From Lachnospiraceae bacterium (GTDB lineage: Bacteria; Bacillota; Clostridia; Lachnospirales; Lachnospiraceae), in NCBI GenBank assembly GCA_024698865.1, contig JAILQS010000097.1, positions 1-42,425 on the forward strand: a DNA stretch of 42,425 bases. Reading direction: 5' to 3'. Under the pieces are notes generated by a model. The model searched no databases, was not told the DNA's origin, and was given only the letters and a program-made list of their open reading frames with translations. Both the position numbers and the translations under genes were made by a program. Shown here in pieces: positions 1 to 8,698 of this stretch (position 1 is the first letter of the stretch; each line of letters begins with the position of its first letter).

Positions 1-139
1 TATGACAAACTATACTCAGTCGGGGTACAAGCTCCGACTGAGTTAAACGCTCCGCGAGGATGCGCACGGATTCGGACAGGAATTTGTCTGCTGAAGCAGA
101 CCCGAATCCGGCGCGCAAGACTCGCGAGCGAGTCTTGAC
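1..139. repeat. Dispersed hairpin-rich repeat, copy A (possibly truncated by window edge)
   Basis: Segment tatgacaaactatactcagtcggggtacaagctccgactgagttaaacgctccgcgaggatgcg recurs at 5620-5684; segment cgctccgcgaggatgcgcacggattcgg...gcgagtcttgac recurs at 20822-20914. Internal inverted repeats ctcagtcgg/ccgactgag, gtctgc/gcagac, caagactcgc/gcgagtcttg. Confidence 0.9.
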
Positions 140-183
140 CACAGTCGTAATTTAAGAAGAAAGAGTATAAGAGGTACATTAAT

Positions 184-1938
184 TTGAGTAACAGAAAATG
201 GCTGGAGCACAGAGTTTTTGCAAATTATGAAAGCATCGGAAGAAATTTTGGCGTAAGTCCCATTATTGCAAGACTTGCTTTGAACCGAGGCGTTCGCAGT
301 GCAAACGATATGGCAAAGTACATAAGACCGCAAATGGATGATTTGAACGATCCCCATATGTTAAAAGACATGGATTTGCTTTGTGATATTTTGAAAGAAA
401 AGATGGAGGCGGGAAAGTCTATCCGCGTAATCGGGGATTACGATGTGGATGGCATTATGTCCACTTTTATACTGGTGGATGGCATCAAACGTCTTGGCGG
501 TGTGGTAGATTATCGTATACCGGAACGTTTAAAGGATGGTTACGGTCTGAATATTAACCTGATTAAAGAGGCCTTGGAAGAGAATATTGATACGATTGTG
601 ACGTGTGACAACGGAATTGCCGCATCAAAGGAGATTACTTTTGGTGTAGAAAATGGACTTACCATACTGGTAACAGACCATCATGAAATACCGATTAATG
701 AACCGTTACCTCCGGCTATGGCGGTGGTAGATCCCAAACGTGAAGACAGTGAATATCCGTTCCGGGAAATCTGTGGGGCAATGGTTGCCTATAAAGTTAT
801 TCAGATACTGGGTGAGCGTTTTGGGAAAAAGGCGTTCGAAAGAAATTATCTGATCCATGCTGCATTTGCAACGATTTGTGATGTTATGCCACTGCTTGAT
901 GAGAATCGTAGTCTTGTGAAATTTGGTTTAAAAGAAGCATGTACAACGCAGAATATCGGAATCAAGGCGCTTATTGCAGCAAACAACCTTGAAGACGTGG
1001 AAATCAGTGTGTATCACGTAGGTTTTGTACTGGGACCATGTATTAATGCTTCCGGACGTTTACGTACGGCTACGGAGGCTCTGGAGTTGTTGGTTGAGCA
1101 GGATTATAATACGGCTTACAACAAGGCGGTGAAACTTGCCACGCTTAACAGGGAGCGAAAAGACCTGACTCTGCTTGCAACGGACGAGGCATACGCAATG
1201 CTGGAGGCAAAAGGTGAGGAACAAGATCGCGTACTGGTTGTTTATTTACCGGAATGTCACGAGAGTCTGGCAGGGATTGTGGCAGGGCGCATCAGGGAGC
1301 GCTATTACCGTCCGGTAATTGTACTTACAAAAGGGGAGGAAGGCGTGAAAGGCTCAGCGCGTTCCATACCGGAATACGATATGTTTGTTCATTTGAGTCA
1401 GTGCAAGGAACTGTTTACGAAGTTTGGCGGACACAGTCAGGCAGCAGGTCTTTCCATGAAAGAAGAGAATATAGAACCGTTACGTATTTTCTTAAATGAA
1501 CACTGTGAACTTTCAGAAGATGATCTGACTGAGAAAATCCGTTTTGATATGCAGCTGCCAATTGAAAATGTTGAAATCGGACTGGCAAAGGAACTGGCAT
1601 TACTGGAGCCTTACGGAACCGGAAACAGCAGTCCGTTGTTTGCAGTCAGAGGTGCAAGAATTATGCAAATCTTCTATATGGGAGAAGAAAACAAAAGTAT
1701 CAGATTGAAGCTTTTGCAAGAGAATGGACATTCGGCGGTTACAGCCCTGATTTTCAATGAAGCAGACAGATTTAATGCTTATATGAAAGAAAAGTATGGG
1801 GGAGAGGTTCTGGAGCGTTTGTTGACCGGTTATACCTATGGAGATACAAAATACACCCTGGATTTGTTATATCAGATGAATGTGAATGAATATAACGGTC
1901 GGGAGAGCGCACAAATCGTTATAAAGGATTATAGATGA
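184..1938 (+). CDS. recJ: Single-stranded-DNA-specific exonuclease RecJ (DHH family)
   Basis: 584-aa ORF with TTG start; DHH-family motifs GDYDVDGIMS, VTCDNGIAA, VTDHHE, and C-terminal FGGHSQAAGLS (DHHA1). Confidence 0.9.
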   Translation: MSNRKWLEHRVFANYESIGRNFGVSPIIARLALNRGVRSANDMAKYIRPQMDDLNDPHMLKDMDLLCDILKEKMEAGKSIRVIGDYDVDGIMSTFILVDGIKRLGGVVDYRIPERLKDGYGLNINLIKEALEENIDTIVTCDNGIAASKEITFGVENGLTILVTDHHEIPINEPLPPAMAVVDPKREDSEYPFREICGAMVAYKVIQILGERFGKKAFERNYLIHAAFATICDVMPLLDENRSLVKFGLKEACTTQNIGIKALIAANNLEDVEISVYHVGFVLGPCINASGRLRTATEALELLVEQDYNTAYNKAVKLATLNRERKDLTLLATDEAYAMLEAKGEEQDRVLVVYLPECHESLAGIVAGRIRERYYRPVIVLTKGEEGVKGSARSIPEYDMFVHLSQCKELFTKFGGHSQAAGLSMKEENIEPLRIFLNEHCELSEDDLTEKIRFDMQLPIENVEIGLAKELALLEPYGTGNSSPLFAVRGARIMQIFYMGEENKSIRLKLLQENGHSAVTALIFNEADRFNAYMKEKYGGEVLERLLTGYTYGDTKYTLDLLYQMNVNEYNGRESAQIVIKDYR

Positions 1939-1994
1939 TTTTGCAATGGAAAAACAAATCCAAACTTGTTACAATAGTAAGTACGGAAAGGAGA

Positions 1995-3281
1995 ATGACA
2001 GTGAAAATACTTATTAAAGATGGTCATGTAGTAGATCCGGCGACCGGAATCGACGGAGTTATGGATATTCTGGTAGAGGATGGAGTGATTACCGGAGTAG
2101 GTAAGCATATCAAATGTGAGGCAGATGATGTGATTTTAGCACAGGGAAAGTACGTAATGCCTGGATTTACAGATTTGCATGTACATTTGAGAGAACCGGG
2201 ATTTGAATATAAAGAGACAATTAAGACTGGCGCTATGGCGGCTGCGCGCGGCGGTTTTACAACAATCTGTCCGATGCCAAACACCAAGCCGGTCATTGAT
2301 TCTGCAGATATGATAGAATTTCTTTTGAACAAAGCAAAAGAAGAGGCGTGTGTACGCATCGTTCCAATCGGTGCAATCACAAAGGGGCAGAACGGAGATG
2401 TGCTTTCTGATATAGAGGCAATGGTGGAAAAAGGCGCAGGCGCACTCAGTGAGGACGGAAAGTCTGTTATGGATACTCGCCTTTATAAGGAGGCAATGGA
2501 TATTGCAGCAAGGATTGGCGTTCCAATATTTGCTCACTGTGAAGACAAGAGTCTGGTGGGAAAAGGCGTCATGAATCTGGGGGATAAGTCCAGAGAACTC
2601 GGTCTTGAGGGAATTTCCAATGCCGTGGAGGATATTATTGCAATCCGTGATATTCTGCTCGCCAAAGAAACCGGTGCACAGCTTCATTTGTGCCATTGTT
2701 CTACAAAGGATAGTGTCGAATTTGTAAAGTGGGCAAAAGAGCAGGGGCTTAAGGTGACCGGTGAAGTGTGTCCGCATCATTTTGCAATGAGCGATGATGA
2801 AATTCCTTGTGATGATGCCAACTATAAGATGAATCCACCGCTTCGTAGCAGAGCGGACGTGGAAGCATTAAAACAGGGGCTTAAGGATGGAATTATGGAC
2901 GTAATTGCAACGGACCATGCACCACATAGCAAAGAAGAAAAAGAGAAGTCAATGAAGGATGCGCCATTTGGAATCGTAGGTCTGGAGACAGCATTTGCGC
3001 TTAGCGTTACAAAGCTGGTTAAGACTGGAGTACTTACAATGAGCCAATTGGTAGAGAAACTAAGTTATAATCCGGCAAGAATTGCTCATACAGATGGTGG
3101 AACATTGGAGGTTGGCAGAAAAGCGGATATTGTTATCGCAGATATCGATGAGGAATATCGTATTGATGCTTCCAAATTTGCATCTATGGGACATAATACG
3201 CCGTTTGATCAAAAAACGGTTTCGGGAAAAATACTACTCACTATGGTAGATGGAAACGTGGTTTATAAAGCAGAGAATTAA
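1995..3281 (+). CDS. pyrC: Dihydroorotase
   Basis: MPGFTDLHVHLREPGFEYKETI, ATDHAPHSKEEK motifs; start placed at ATG 1995 after aaaggag rather than the longer ORF start at 1935. Confidence 0.93.
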   Translation: MTVKILIKDGHVVDPATGIDGVMDILVEDGVITGVGKHIKCEADDVILAQGKYVMPGFTDLHVHLREPGFEYKETIKTGAMAAARGGFTTICPMPNTKPVIDSADMIEFLLNKAKEEACVRIVPIGAITKGQNGDVLSDIEAMVEKGAGALSEDGKSVMDTRLYKEAMDIAARIGVPIFAHCEDKSLVGKGVMNLGDKSRELGLEGISNAVEDIIAIRDILLAKETGAQLHLCHCSTKDSVEFVKWAKEQGLKVTGEVCPHHFAMSDDEIPCDDANYKMNPPLRSRADVEALKQGLKDGIMDVIATDHAPHSKEEKEKSMKDAPFGIVGLETAFALSVTKLVKTGVLTMSQLVEKLSYNPARIAHTDGGTLEVGRKADIVIADIDEEYRIDASKFASMGHNTPFDQKTVSGKILLTMVDGNVVYKAEN

Positions 3282-3351
3282 AATGCTTCAAGCTACGAAA
3301 AACAGCACCTTGTAAATAATTAAATTTAAAATAAACATTTGGAGGAAGACT

Positions 3352-4275
3352 ATGATTAACAAATTAATTGCAAACATCAAAGAAAAAGACGCACCAATCG
3401 TGGTAGGACTTGACCCTATGCTTTCGCATGTACCACAGCACATTTTAAATGCTGCATTTTCGGAATATGGAGAAACATTAGAGGGTGCAGCAGAAGCAAT
3501 CTGGCAGTTTAACAAAGGAATTGTAGATGCTACTTGCGATCTGATTCCTGCGGTAAAACCACAGGTAGCTATGTATGAGCAATTCGGAATTCCGGGAATG
3601 GTAGCATTTAAAAAGACCGTAGATTACTGTAAGGAAAAAGGAATTGTCGTAATTGGTGATATTAAACGTGGAGACATCGGATCCACCTCGGCTGCGTATG
3701 CTACCGGGCATATTGGAAAAGTTAAAATAGGAAATAATATTTGTAAAGGGTTCGATGAGGACTTTATTACCGTAAATCCTTACCTTGGTACAGATGGAAT
3801 CAAGCCATTTGCAGATGTTTGTAAAGAAGAGAAAAAGGGTATGTTTATCTTAGTTAAGACCTCCAACCCATCCAGTGGAGAATTCCAGGACCGTTTGATT
3901 GACGGCAAACCATTGTATGAGTGGGTGGCAAGAAAAGTTGCTGAGTGGGGCGATGACTGCATGGGTGGCGACTACAGCTACATTGGTTGTGTAATCGGAG
4001 CTACTTACCCTAAGATGGGGGAAGTTCTTCGTAAGATTATGCCAAAGCAGTATATTCTCGTGCCGGGATATGGTGCACAGGGTGGTAAAGCGAAGGACCT
4101 GGCGCCTTATTTCAATGAAGACGGACTTGGCGCAATCGTAAACTCTTCCAGAGGAATTATTGCTGCATATCAGAATGAGAAATACAGTCGTTTTGCACCG
4201 GAAAACTATGCAGATGCTTCCCGCCAGGCAGTGATTGATATGCGTGAAGACTTAAAACAGGCATTTGTAAAATAG
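3352..4275 (+). CDS. pyrF: Orotidine 5'-phosphate decarboxylase (type 2)
   Basis: VVGLDPML, VIGDIKRGDIGSTS and VPGYGAQGG motifs; RBS ggagg upstream; follows pyrC. Confidence 0.93.
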   Translation: MINKLIANIKEKDAPIVVGLDPMLSHVPQHILNAAFSEYGETLEGAAEAIWQFNKGIVDATCDLIPAVKPQVAMYEQFGIPGMVAFKKTVDYCKEKGIVVIGDIKRGDIGSTSAAYATGHIGKVKIGNNICKGFDEDFITVNPYLGTDGIKPFADVCKEEKKGMFILVKTSNPSSGEFQDRLIDGKPLYEWVARKVAEWGDDCMGGDYSYIGCVIGATYPKMGEVLRKIMPKQYILVPGYGAQGGKAKDLAPYFNEDGLGAIVNSSRGIIAAYQNEKYSRFAPENYADASRQAVIDMREDLKQAFVK

Positions 4276-4292
4276 GATAAAGGTGGATAGAT

Positions 4293-5600
4293 ATGATTAC
4301 ATTTTATCTGATCAGACATGGCAGACAAAACAGTAGTGACTGTAACGTCAATGTTCCGCTTTCGGAAGAAGGACGCGAACAGGCACGACTTCTTGGAAAA
4401 AGAATGGCAAAATATCCAATCGATGCCCTCTATTCCAGCGATTTAATTCGTGCTGTTGAGACTGCAGATATTGCCTATGAGCAGATGCAGACAATCCGGA
4501 ATGGCTTAGATTTAAAACATCAGATTGATCCGGATTTTCAGGAGTTGGATTTTGGAGATCTGACGGGACAGCCGGATGCGGTATCAGCGGAATTCCTCGG
4601 ACATTATTGGGACACGCATCAAATCTATGAGGAGGATATGCAATTCCCAAACGGAGAAAATAGTTATCAGGTGGCAGAGCGTGTAGAGAGAGCGATTCTT
4701 CGTATTGTAAAAAAGGGTACCACCAGACACAATATGATTGTAATGCATGGTATGGCGTTGCGTTGCTATCTGGCACATAAATTTGCTACCGACGCCAAAA
4801 GACGTGTGGACTTTGGAAGACATTTGGAAAATACGAGTATCACCAAGGTGTTGTACGATGAAGAGAGTGACAGATGGTTTCTGGAAAGTTTTAATGATTG
4901 TGCGCATCTGGAAGATACGCCACAGCTGCTCCGAAGTGCATGGAATCGTGATATGAGTAAGCAACAGGTCTTGCAAGAAAACTTTAGAATTATCCTTGCT
5001 TCTGCATCACCAAGAAGAAAAGAATTGCTTTCACAGGCAGGCTACCGCTTTGATATCTGTGTCAGTGAGGAAGAGGAGAATCCAAAGAGCTCTATTCCGA
5101 ACGAAGTGGTAGAAGAACTTGCTGTAATGAAAGCAAAAAGCGTTGAAAAAATGCTGGAACAGCAAAAATCCAACAAATTAAATTCTGATTATATTATTAT
5201 AGGGGCGGATACAATCGTCACTTTAGATGGTAAGATTCTTGGAAAACCGGCAGATGAAGAAGATGCAATCCGGATGCTTAAAAGCCTGTCCGGCAGAACA
5301 CACGAAGTATATACCGGAGTTGCGTTCTGTTTGCAAAAGGAAGGCAAAAAGCAAACCGTTCATTTTCATGAATGTACCAAGGTCAAAATTCTTCCTATGA
5401 CCAGAGAAGAGATTGTTGCTTATGTGAAGACAAAAGATCCTTTGGATAAAGCAGGAAGTTATGGTATCCAGGGCGTATTTGCACCTTATGTGGAAGGGAT
5501 TGTAGGCGACTATTATAATGTGGTTGGATTGCCGATTTCCCGACTTGTCAAAGAAATTAAAAAAGAATTTAACTCAGTCGGAGAAATCCCCCACATCTAA
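4293..5600 (+). CDS. Histidine phosphatase (phosphoglycerate-mutase-like) fused to Maf-like nucleotide pyrophosphatase
   Basis: N-terminal LIRHGRQN and IVMHGMALR (RHG/H motifs of histidine phosphatases); C-terminal ILASASPRRKELLSQAG, IIGADTIVTLDGKILGKP, SGRTHEVYTGV, YGIQGVFAPYVEGIVGDYYNVVGLP (Maf). Single uninterrupted frame. Confidence 0.9.
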   Translation: MITFYLIRHGRQNSSDCNVNVPLSEEGREQARLLGKRMAKYPIDALYSSDLIRAVETADIAYEQMQTIRNGLDLKHQIDPDFQELDFGDLTGQPDAVSAEFLGHYWDTHQIYEEDMQFPNGENSYQVAERVERAILRIVKKGTTRHNMIVMHGMALRCYLAHKFATDAKRRVDFGRHLENTSITKVLYDEESDRWFLESFNDCAHLEDTPQLLRSAWNRDMSKQQVLQENFRIILASASPRRKELLSQAGYRFDICVSEEEENPKSSIPNEVVEELAVMKAKSVEKMLEQQKSNKLNSDYIIIGADTIVTLDGKILGKPADEEDAIRMLKSLSGRTHEVYTGVAFCLQKEGKKQTVHFHECTKVKILPMTREEIVAYVKTKDPLDKAGSYGIQGVFAPYVEGIVGDYYNVVGLPISRLVKEIKKEFNSVGEIPHI

Positions 5601-5684
5601 GCGTTAGCGTAGGTGGGGGTTATGACAAACTATACTCAGTCGGGGTACAAGCTCCGACTGAGTTAAACGCTCCGCGAGGATGCG
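5571..5684. repeat. Dispersed hairpin-rich repeat, copy B
   Basis: aactcagtcggagaaatcccccac.tctaagcgttagcgtaggtggggg shared with 20753-20801; tatgacaaac...gaggatgcg shared with 1-64. Confidence 0.9.
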
Positions 5685-5710
5685 TAAGTTAGGATGCTTA
5701 TCCTGACTCC

Positions 5711-5749
5711 AAAAAAAGGACTTCGAACTGTTTATGTTCGAAGTCCTTT
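5711..5749 (-). terminator. Intrinsic terminator downstream of argH
   Basis: Stem aaaggacttcgaac / gttcgaagtccttt (14 bp), loop tgtttat; run of seven A on + strand gives U-tract for the minus-strand transcript. Confidence 0.75.
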
Positions 5750-5818
5750 AAGTTTATGTTCGAAGTTCTTTGATTGGTAGGAACGTTTTTGAAGTTCTTT
5801 TATTGTTTGGTTATTGAT

Positions 5819-7192
5819 TTATTCTGCAAGGTAAGCTTCGTGTAATTTGAGCACTTCGTTCATTGCTTCTGTTCCCGGTGCACCGATGGTATTTCGTTTG
5901 CTTACGCATGTTTCAAGGCTGATTGCCTCGTAGATATCATTTTCGAATACCGGACTGATTGCTTTGTATTCCTCCAGTGTCATATCGAGCAGGGATTTGT
6001 TGTTATCGATGCAGAAGAGTACCAGCTGACCTACGATTCCGTGGGCGTCTCTGAATGGTACCCCATGGTTTACGAGATAATCTGCAGCGTCCGTTGCATT
6101 GGTGAAGCCGTTCATGGCGCTTTTTTCCATAACATCTTTACGGAAACTCATCGTAGAAATCATTCCCGTGAATAAAGCAATGCAACCTTTTACGGTATCG
6201 ATGGAATCGAATGCCCATTCTTTATCTTCCTGCATATCTTTGTTGTATGCAAGTGGAATTCCTTTCATTGTAGTAAGGAGAGACATCAATGAACCATAAA
6301 CACGTCCGGTCTTGCCGCGAACCAGTTCTGCGATGTCCGGATTTTTCTTTTGTGGCATAATGCTGCTTCCGGTACTGTAGGAATCATCAATTTCCACGAA
6401 TTGATATTCATTTGAATTCCATACAATGATTTCCTCGCAGAAACGACTTAAGTGCATCATAATAATGGAGAGATCTGATAAAAGCTCAATCAGATAATCT
6501 CTGTCGGAAACAGAATCCATACTGTTTAGTGTAGCACCGTCAAAGCCAAGAAGAGAAGCACTGTATGCGCGGTCTAAAGGATATGTCGTACCTGCAAGAG
6601 CGCCGGAGCCGAGAGGGCAAAGATTGAGTCTTTTCTTCGTATCAGAAAGACGGGAACGGTCTCTTTTAAACATTTCAAAGTAAGCACCGATGTGATGTGC
6701 CAATGTTACCGGCTGTGCTTTCTGCAAATGTGTAAAACCGGGCATATAGGTCTTGGTATTGTCCTTCATAATGTTATAGAGATTTGTTAAAAGTGTTTTT
6801 AATAATCCGTCTATCTCTTCAATTTCATCTCTGGTATAAAGTTTCATATCAAGTGCAACCTGATCATTACGGCTTCGGCCGGTATGAAGCTTCTTGCCGG
6901 CATCACCGATTCGTTCAATCAGATGTGCCTCCACAAAACTGTGAATATCTTCTGCTTCATCATCAAATGAAAGAGATCCGTTGGAGATGTCTTCCATAAT
7001 ACCGGAAAGACCTGCAATAATCTGATCTTTCTCATCTTCTGTAAGAATCCCCTGTTTTTCTAACATTGTTACGTGAGCAATACTTCCTTCAATGTCCTGT
7101 TTGTAAAACTTTTGATCAAAGGATAAAGATGCATTGAAATTATGTACTAATTGATTGGTTTCTTTGGTAAAACGTCCTCCCCAAAGTTTCAT
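5819..7192 (-). CDS. argH: Argininosuccinate lyase
   Basis: [16 protein letters not shown] start, [17 protein letters not shown] signature. Confidence 0.95.
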   Translation of the reverse strand: MKLWGGRFTKETNQLVHNFNASLSFDQKFYKQDIEGSIAHVTMLEKQGILTEDEKDQIIAGLSGIMEDISNGSLSFDDEAEDIHSFVEAHLIERIGDAGKKLHTGRSRNDQVALDMKLYTRDEIEEIDGLLKTLLTNLYNIMKDNTKTYMPGFTHLQKAQPVTLAHHIGAYFEMFKRDRSRLSDTKKRLNLCPLGSGALAGTTYPLDRAYSASLLGFDGATLNSMDSVSDRDYLIELLSDLSIIMMHLSRFCEEIIVWNSNEYQFVEIDDSYSTGSSIMPQKKNPDIAELVRGKTGRVYGSLMSLLTTMKGIPLAYNKDMQEDKEWAFDSIDTVKGCIALFTGMISTMSFRKDVMEKSAMNGFTNATDAADYLVNHGVPFRDAHGIVGQLVLFCIDNNKSLLDMTLEEYKAISPVFENDIYEAISLETCVSKRNTIGAPGTEAMNEVLKLHEAYLAE

Positions 7193-7228
7193 GATGGATA
7201 CCTCATTTCTTTAGATTATTATATTTAT

Positions 7229-7257
7229 ATAGTGAAAAACCGTCAGGATTAGTTTTC
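7229..7257 (-). terminator. Putative intrinsic terminator overlapping the end of the acidic hypothetical CDS
   Basis: Inverted repeat aaccgtcag...ctgacggtt followed on the minus strand by a short U-run. Confidence 0.5.
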
Positions 7258-7683
7258 TGACGGTTCGTCATCCGTATACATGGAAGCATCGATAATATCA
7301 TCTTCATCGCTTCCTTCTGCGAGGTCAGCTCCCGCATCTTCTTCGTCAGGAACGGCAGCTTCTATTTCTTCGCCCTCCGCAGCTTCCGGTTCTGCTTTGG
7401 CTTGGAGTTTCGCAGCTTCCTCTGCCTTTCGGAGTTCTTCCTTTTGCATAAACTCGGTTATTTTTTCACGCGCCCTTGCATCTACATCATCCAAAAGAAT
7501 CGGTTCTGCTTCCGTACAGCGGAAGAACTTAAAAATATTACCGCTCCACAAAGCTACGGTGTCTGCATTGCAAAGAGTGATGTCCCGTTTGTAAGGTAAA
7601 TTGTCATACATAGAGGCATCAAAATTCAGACTCTGGTCAAAGGGATGTAGTTTGCGACGTTTGCTATTGTTGTCAGAACTCAT
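7249..7683 (-). CDS. Hypothetical protein with acidic, low-complexity C-terminus
   Basis: ORF MSSDNNSKRRKLHPFDQSLNFDASMY...; C-terminal half rich in E/A/D. Start placed at internal Met (MSSDNN) with ggagg upstream on the minus strand. Confidence 0.7.
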   Translation of the reverse strand: MSSDNNSKRRKLHPFDQSLNFDASMYDNLPYKRDITLCNADTVALWSGNIFKFFRCTEAEPILLDDVDARAREKITEFMQKEELRKAEEAAKLQAKAEPEAAEGEEIEAAVPDEEDAGADLAEGSDEDDIIDASMYTDDEPSEN

Positions 7684-7866
7684 AGGATACCTCCGTTCCA
7701 AAGCACATTTACTGCACTTTTATTGATGAAACTATTATAATTCAATGGGTTTTTTTTTGCAAATATGATATAATTGCAAGGGTATCCGGTTATCGGACAG
7801 ATATGTAACCTGATAAGAACACAAGCCTCGCGATTGATTATCGACGGGGTGATATGGAGGATTTCG

Positions 7867-8616
7867 ATGAAAAATATTCGTTTAGTAATAGAATACGATG
7901 GTGGAAGATATGATGGATGGCAAAAACAACCGTCCAGAAAAAATACTGTCAGCATTCAGGAAAAGATTGAAGAAGTACTCTCACGTATGGAAGAAGGAGA
8001 GGAAATATCGCTGATTGGGGGCGCAAGAACAGAGCCGGGGGCACATGCTATTATGCAGATTGCAAACTTTGGTACCAACAGTACAAAGAAAATGTATGAA
8101 ATCAAGCACTACCTGAACCGTTATTTGCCAAGAGATATAGCCATCCGCCAGGTGGATGAAGTGCCGGAGCGTTTTCATAGCGCATTTTCCGCCAAAAAAT
8201 TTGTTTATGAATACCGTGTGGAAACGGGAGAATACGCCTCTGTTTTTTCACGCAAATATCGATATTATTGTTTTGGCAAACCGGAGCTGGCGCGTATGGA
8301 AGAAGCAGCAAAGAAGCTTCTTGGAAAGCATGATTTCAAAGGATATTCCGACAATAAGCGTATGAAAAAATCAACCGAGCGTAATATGTTTGACATCCGT
8401 TTTGAGCAGGAAGAAGGGGGTTTTAAAATGGTATTCACCGCAGATGATTTCTGGCCGCATATGGTGCGAATTCTTGCCGGTACCCTTTTGGCAATTGGAC
8501 TTGGGGAGAAAAACGCAGACGCTATCGATCACATTTTCGAAGAAGGCAAGAGAGAACTTGCGGGGGAGGCGCTTGATGTAAAAGGGTTGTTTTTGCGAGA
8601 GATTATTTATGAATAA
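7867..8616 (+). CDS. TruA-like tRNA pseudouridine synthase homologue with variant active-site motif
   Basis: IEYDGGRYDGWQKQP, GGARTEPGAHAIMQIANF, FHSAFSAKKFVYEYRV, DDFWPHMVRILAGTLLAIG; RBS tggagg before ATG 7867. Confidence 0.85.
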   Translation: MKNIRLVIEYDGGRYDGWQKQPSRKNTVSIQEKIEEVLSRMEEGEEISLIGGARTEPGAHAIMQIANFGTNSTKKMYEIKHYLNRYLPRDIAIRQVDEVPERFHSAFSAKKFVYEYRVETGEYASVFSRKYRYYCFGKPELARMEEAAKKLLGKHDFKGYSDNKRMKKSTERNMFDIRFEQEEGGFKMVFTADDFWPHMVRILAGTLLAIGLGEKNADAIDHIFEEGKRELAGEALDVKGLFLREIIYE

Positions 8617-8658
8617 ACCGCGCAATACTAATTGACACAGGGATTTGTACTTGGTAAG

Positions 8659-8664
8659 ATAGCA
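8659..8664 (+). promoter_or_regulatory. -10 box of putative sigma-A promoter for the L,D-transpeptidase (-35 TTGACA about 8632-8637, 17-bp spacer)
   Basis: ttgaca-cagggatttgtacttgg-taagat upstream of 8699. Confidence 0.5.
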
Positions 8665-8698
8665 GTTAGTGGAAAAGAAGGAGAAGGGTGTGCAAAAG

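Noticed and set aside
43-357. Minus-strand ORF of 104 aa (and 20779-20961 minus)
   Set aside because: The translations are reverse-strand reading of the dispersed repeat plus antisense of recJ; not a supported protein.
7280-7594. Plus-strand Ser/Ala-rich ORF opposite the acidic hypothetical
   Set aside because: Composition is a by-product of the Glu/Ala-rich codons on the other strand; no RBS.
7772-7866. Riboswitch upstream of the TruA-like gene
   Set aside because: Several small inverted repeats exist (e.g. cgat/atcg) but no conserved core or terminator could be identified.
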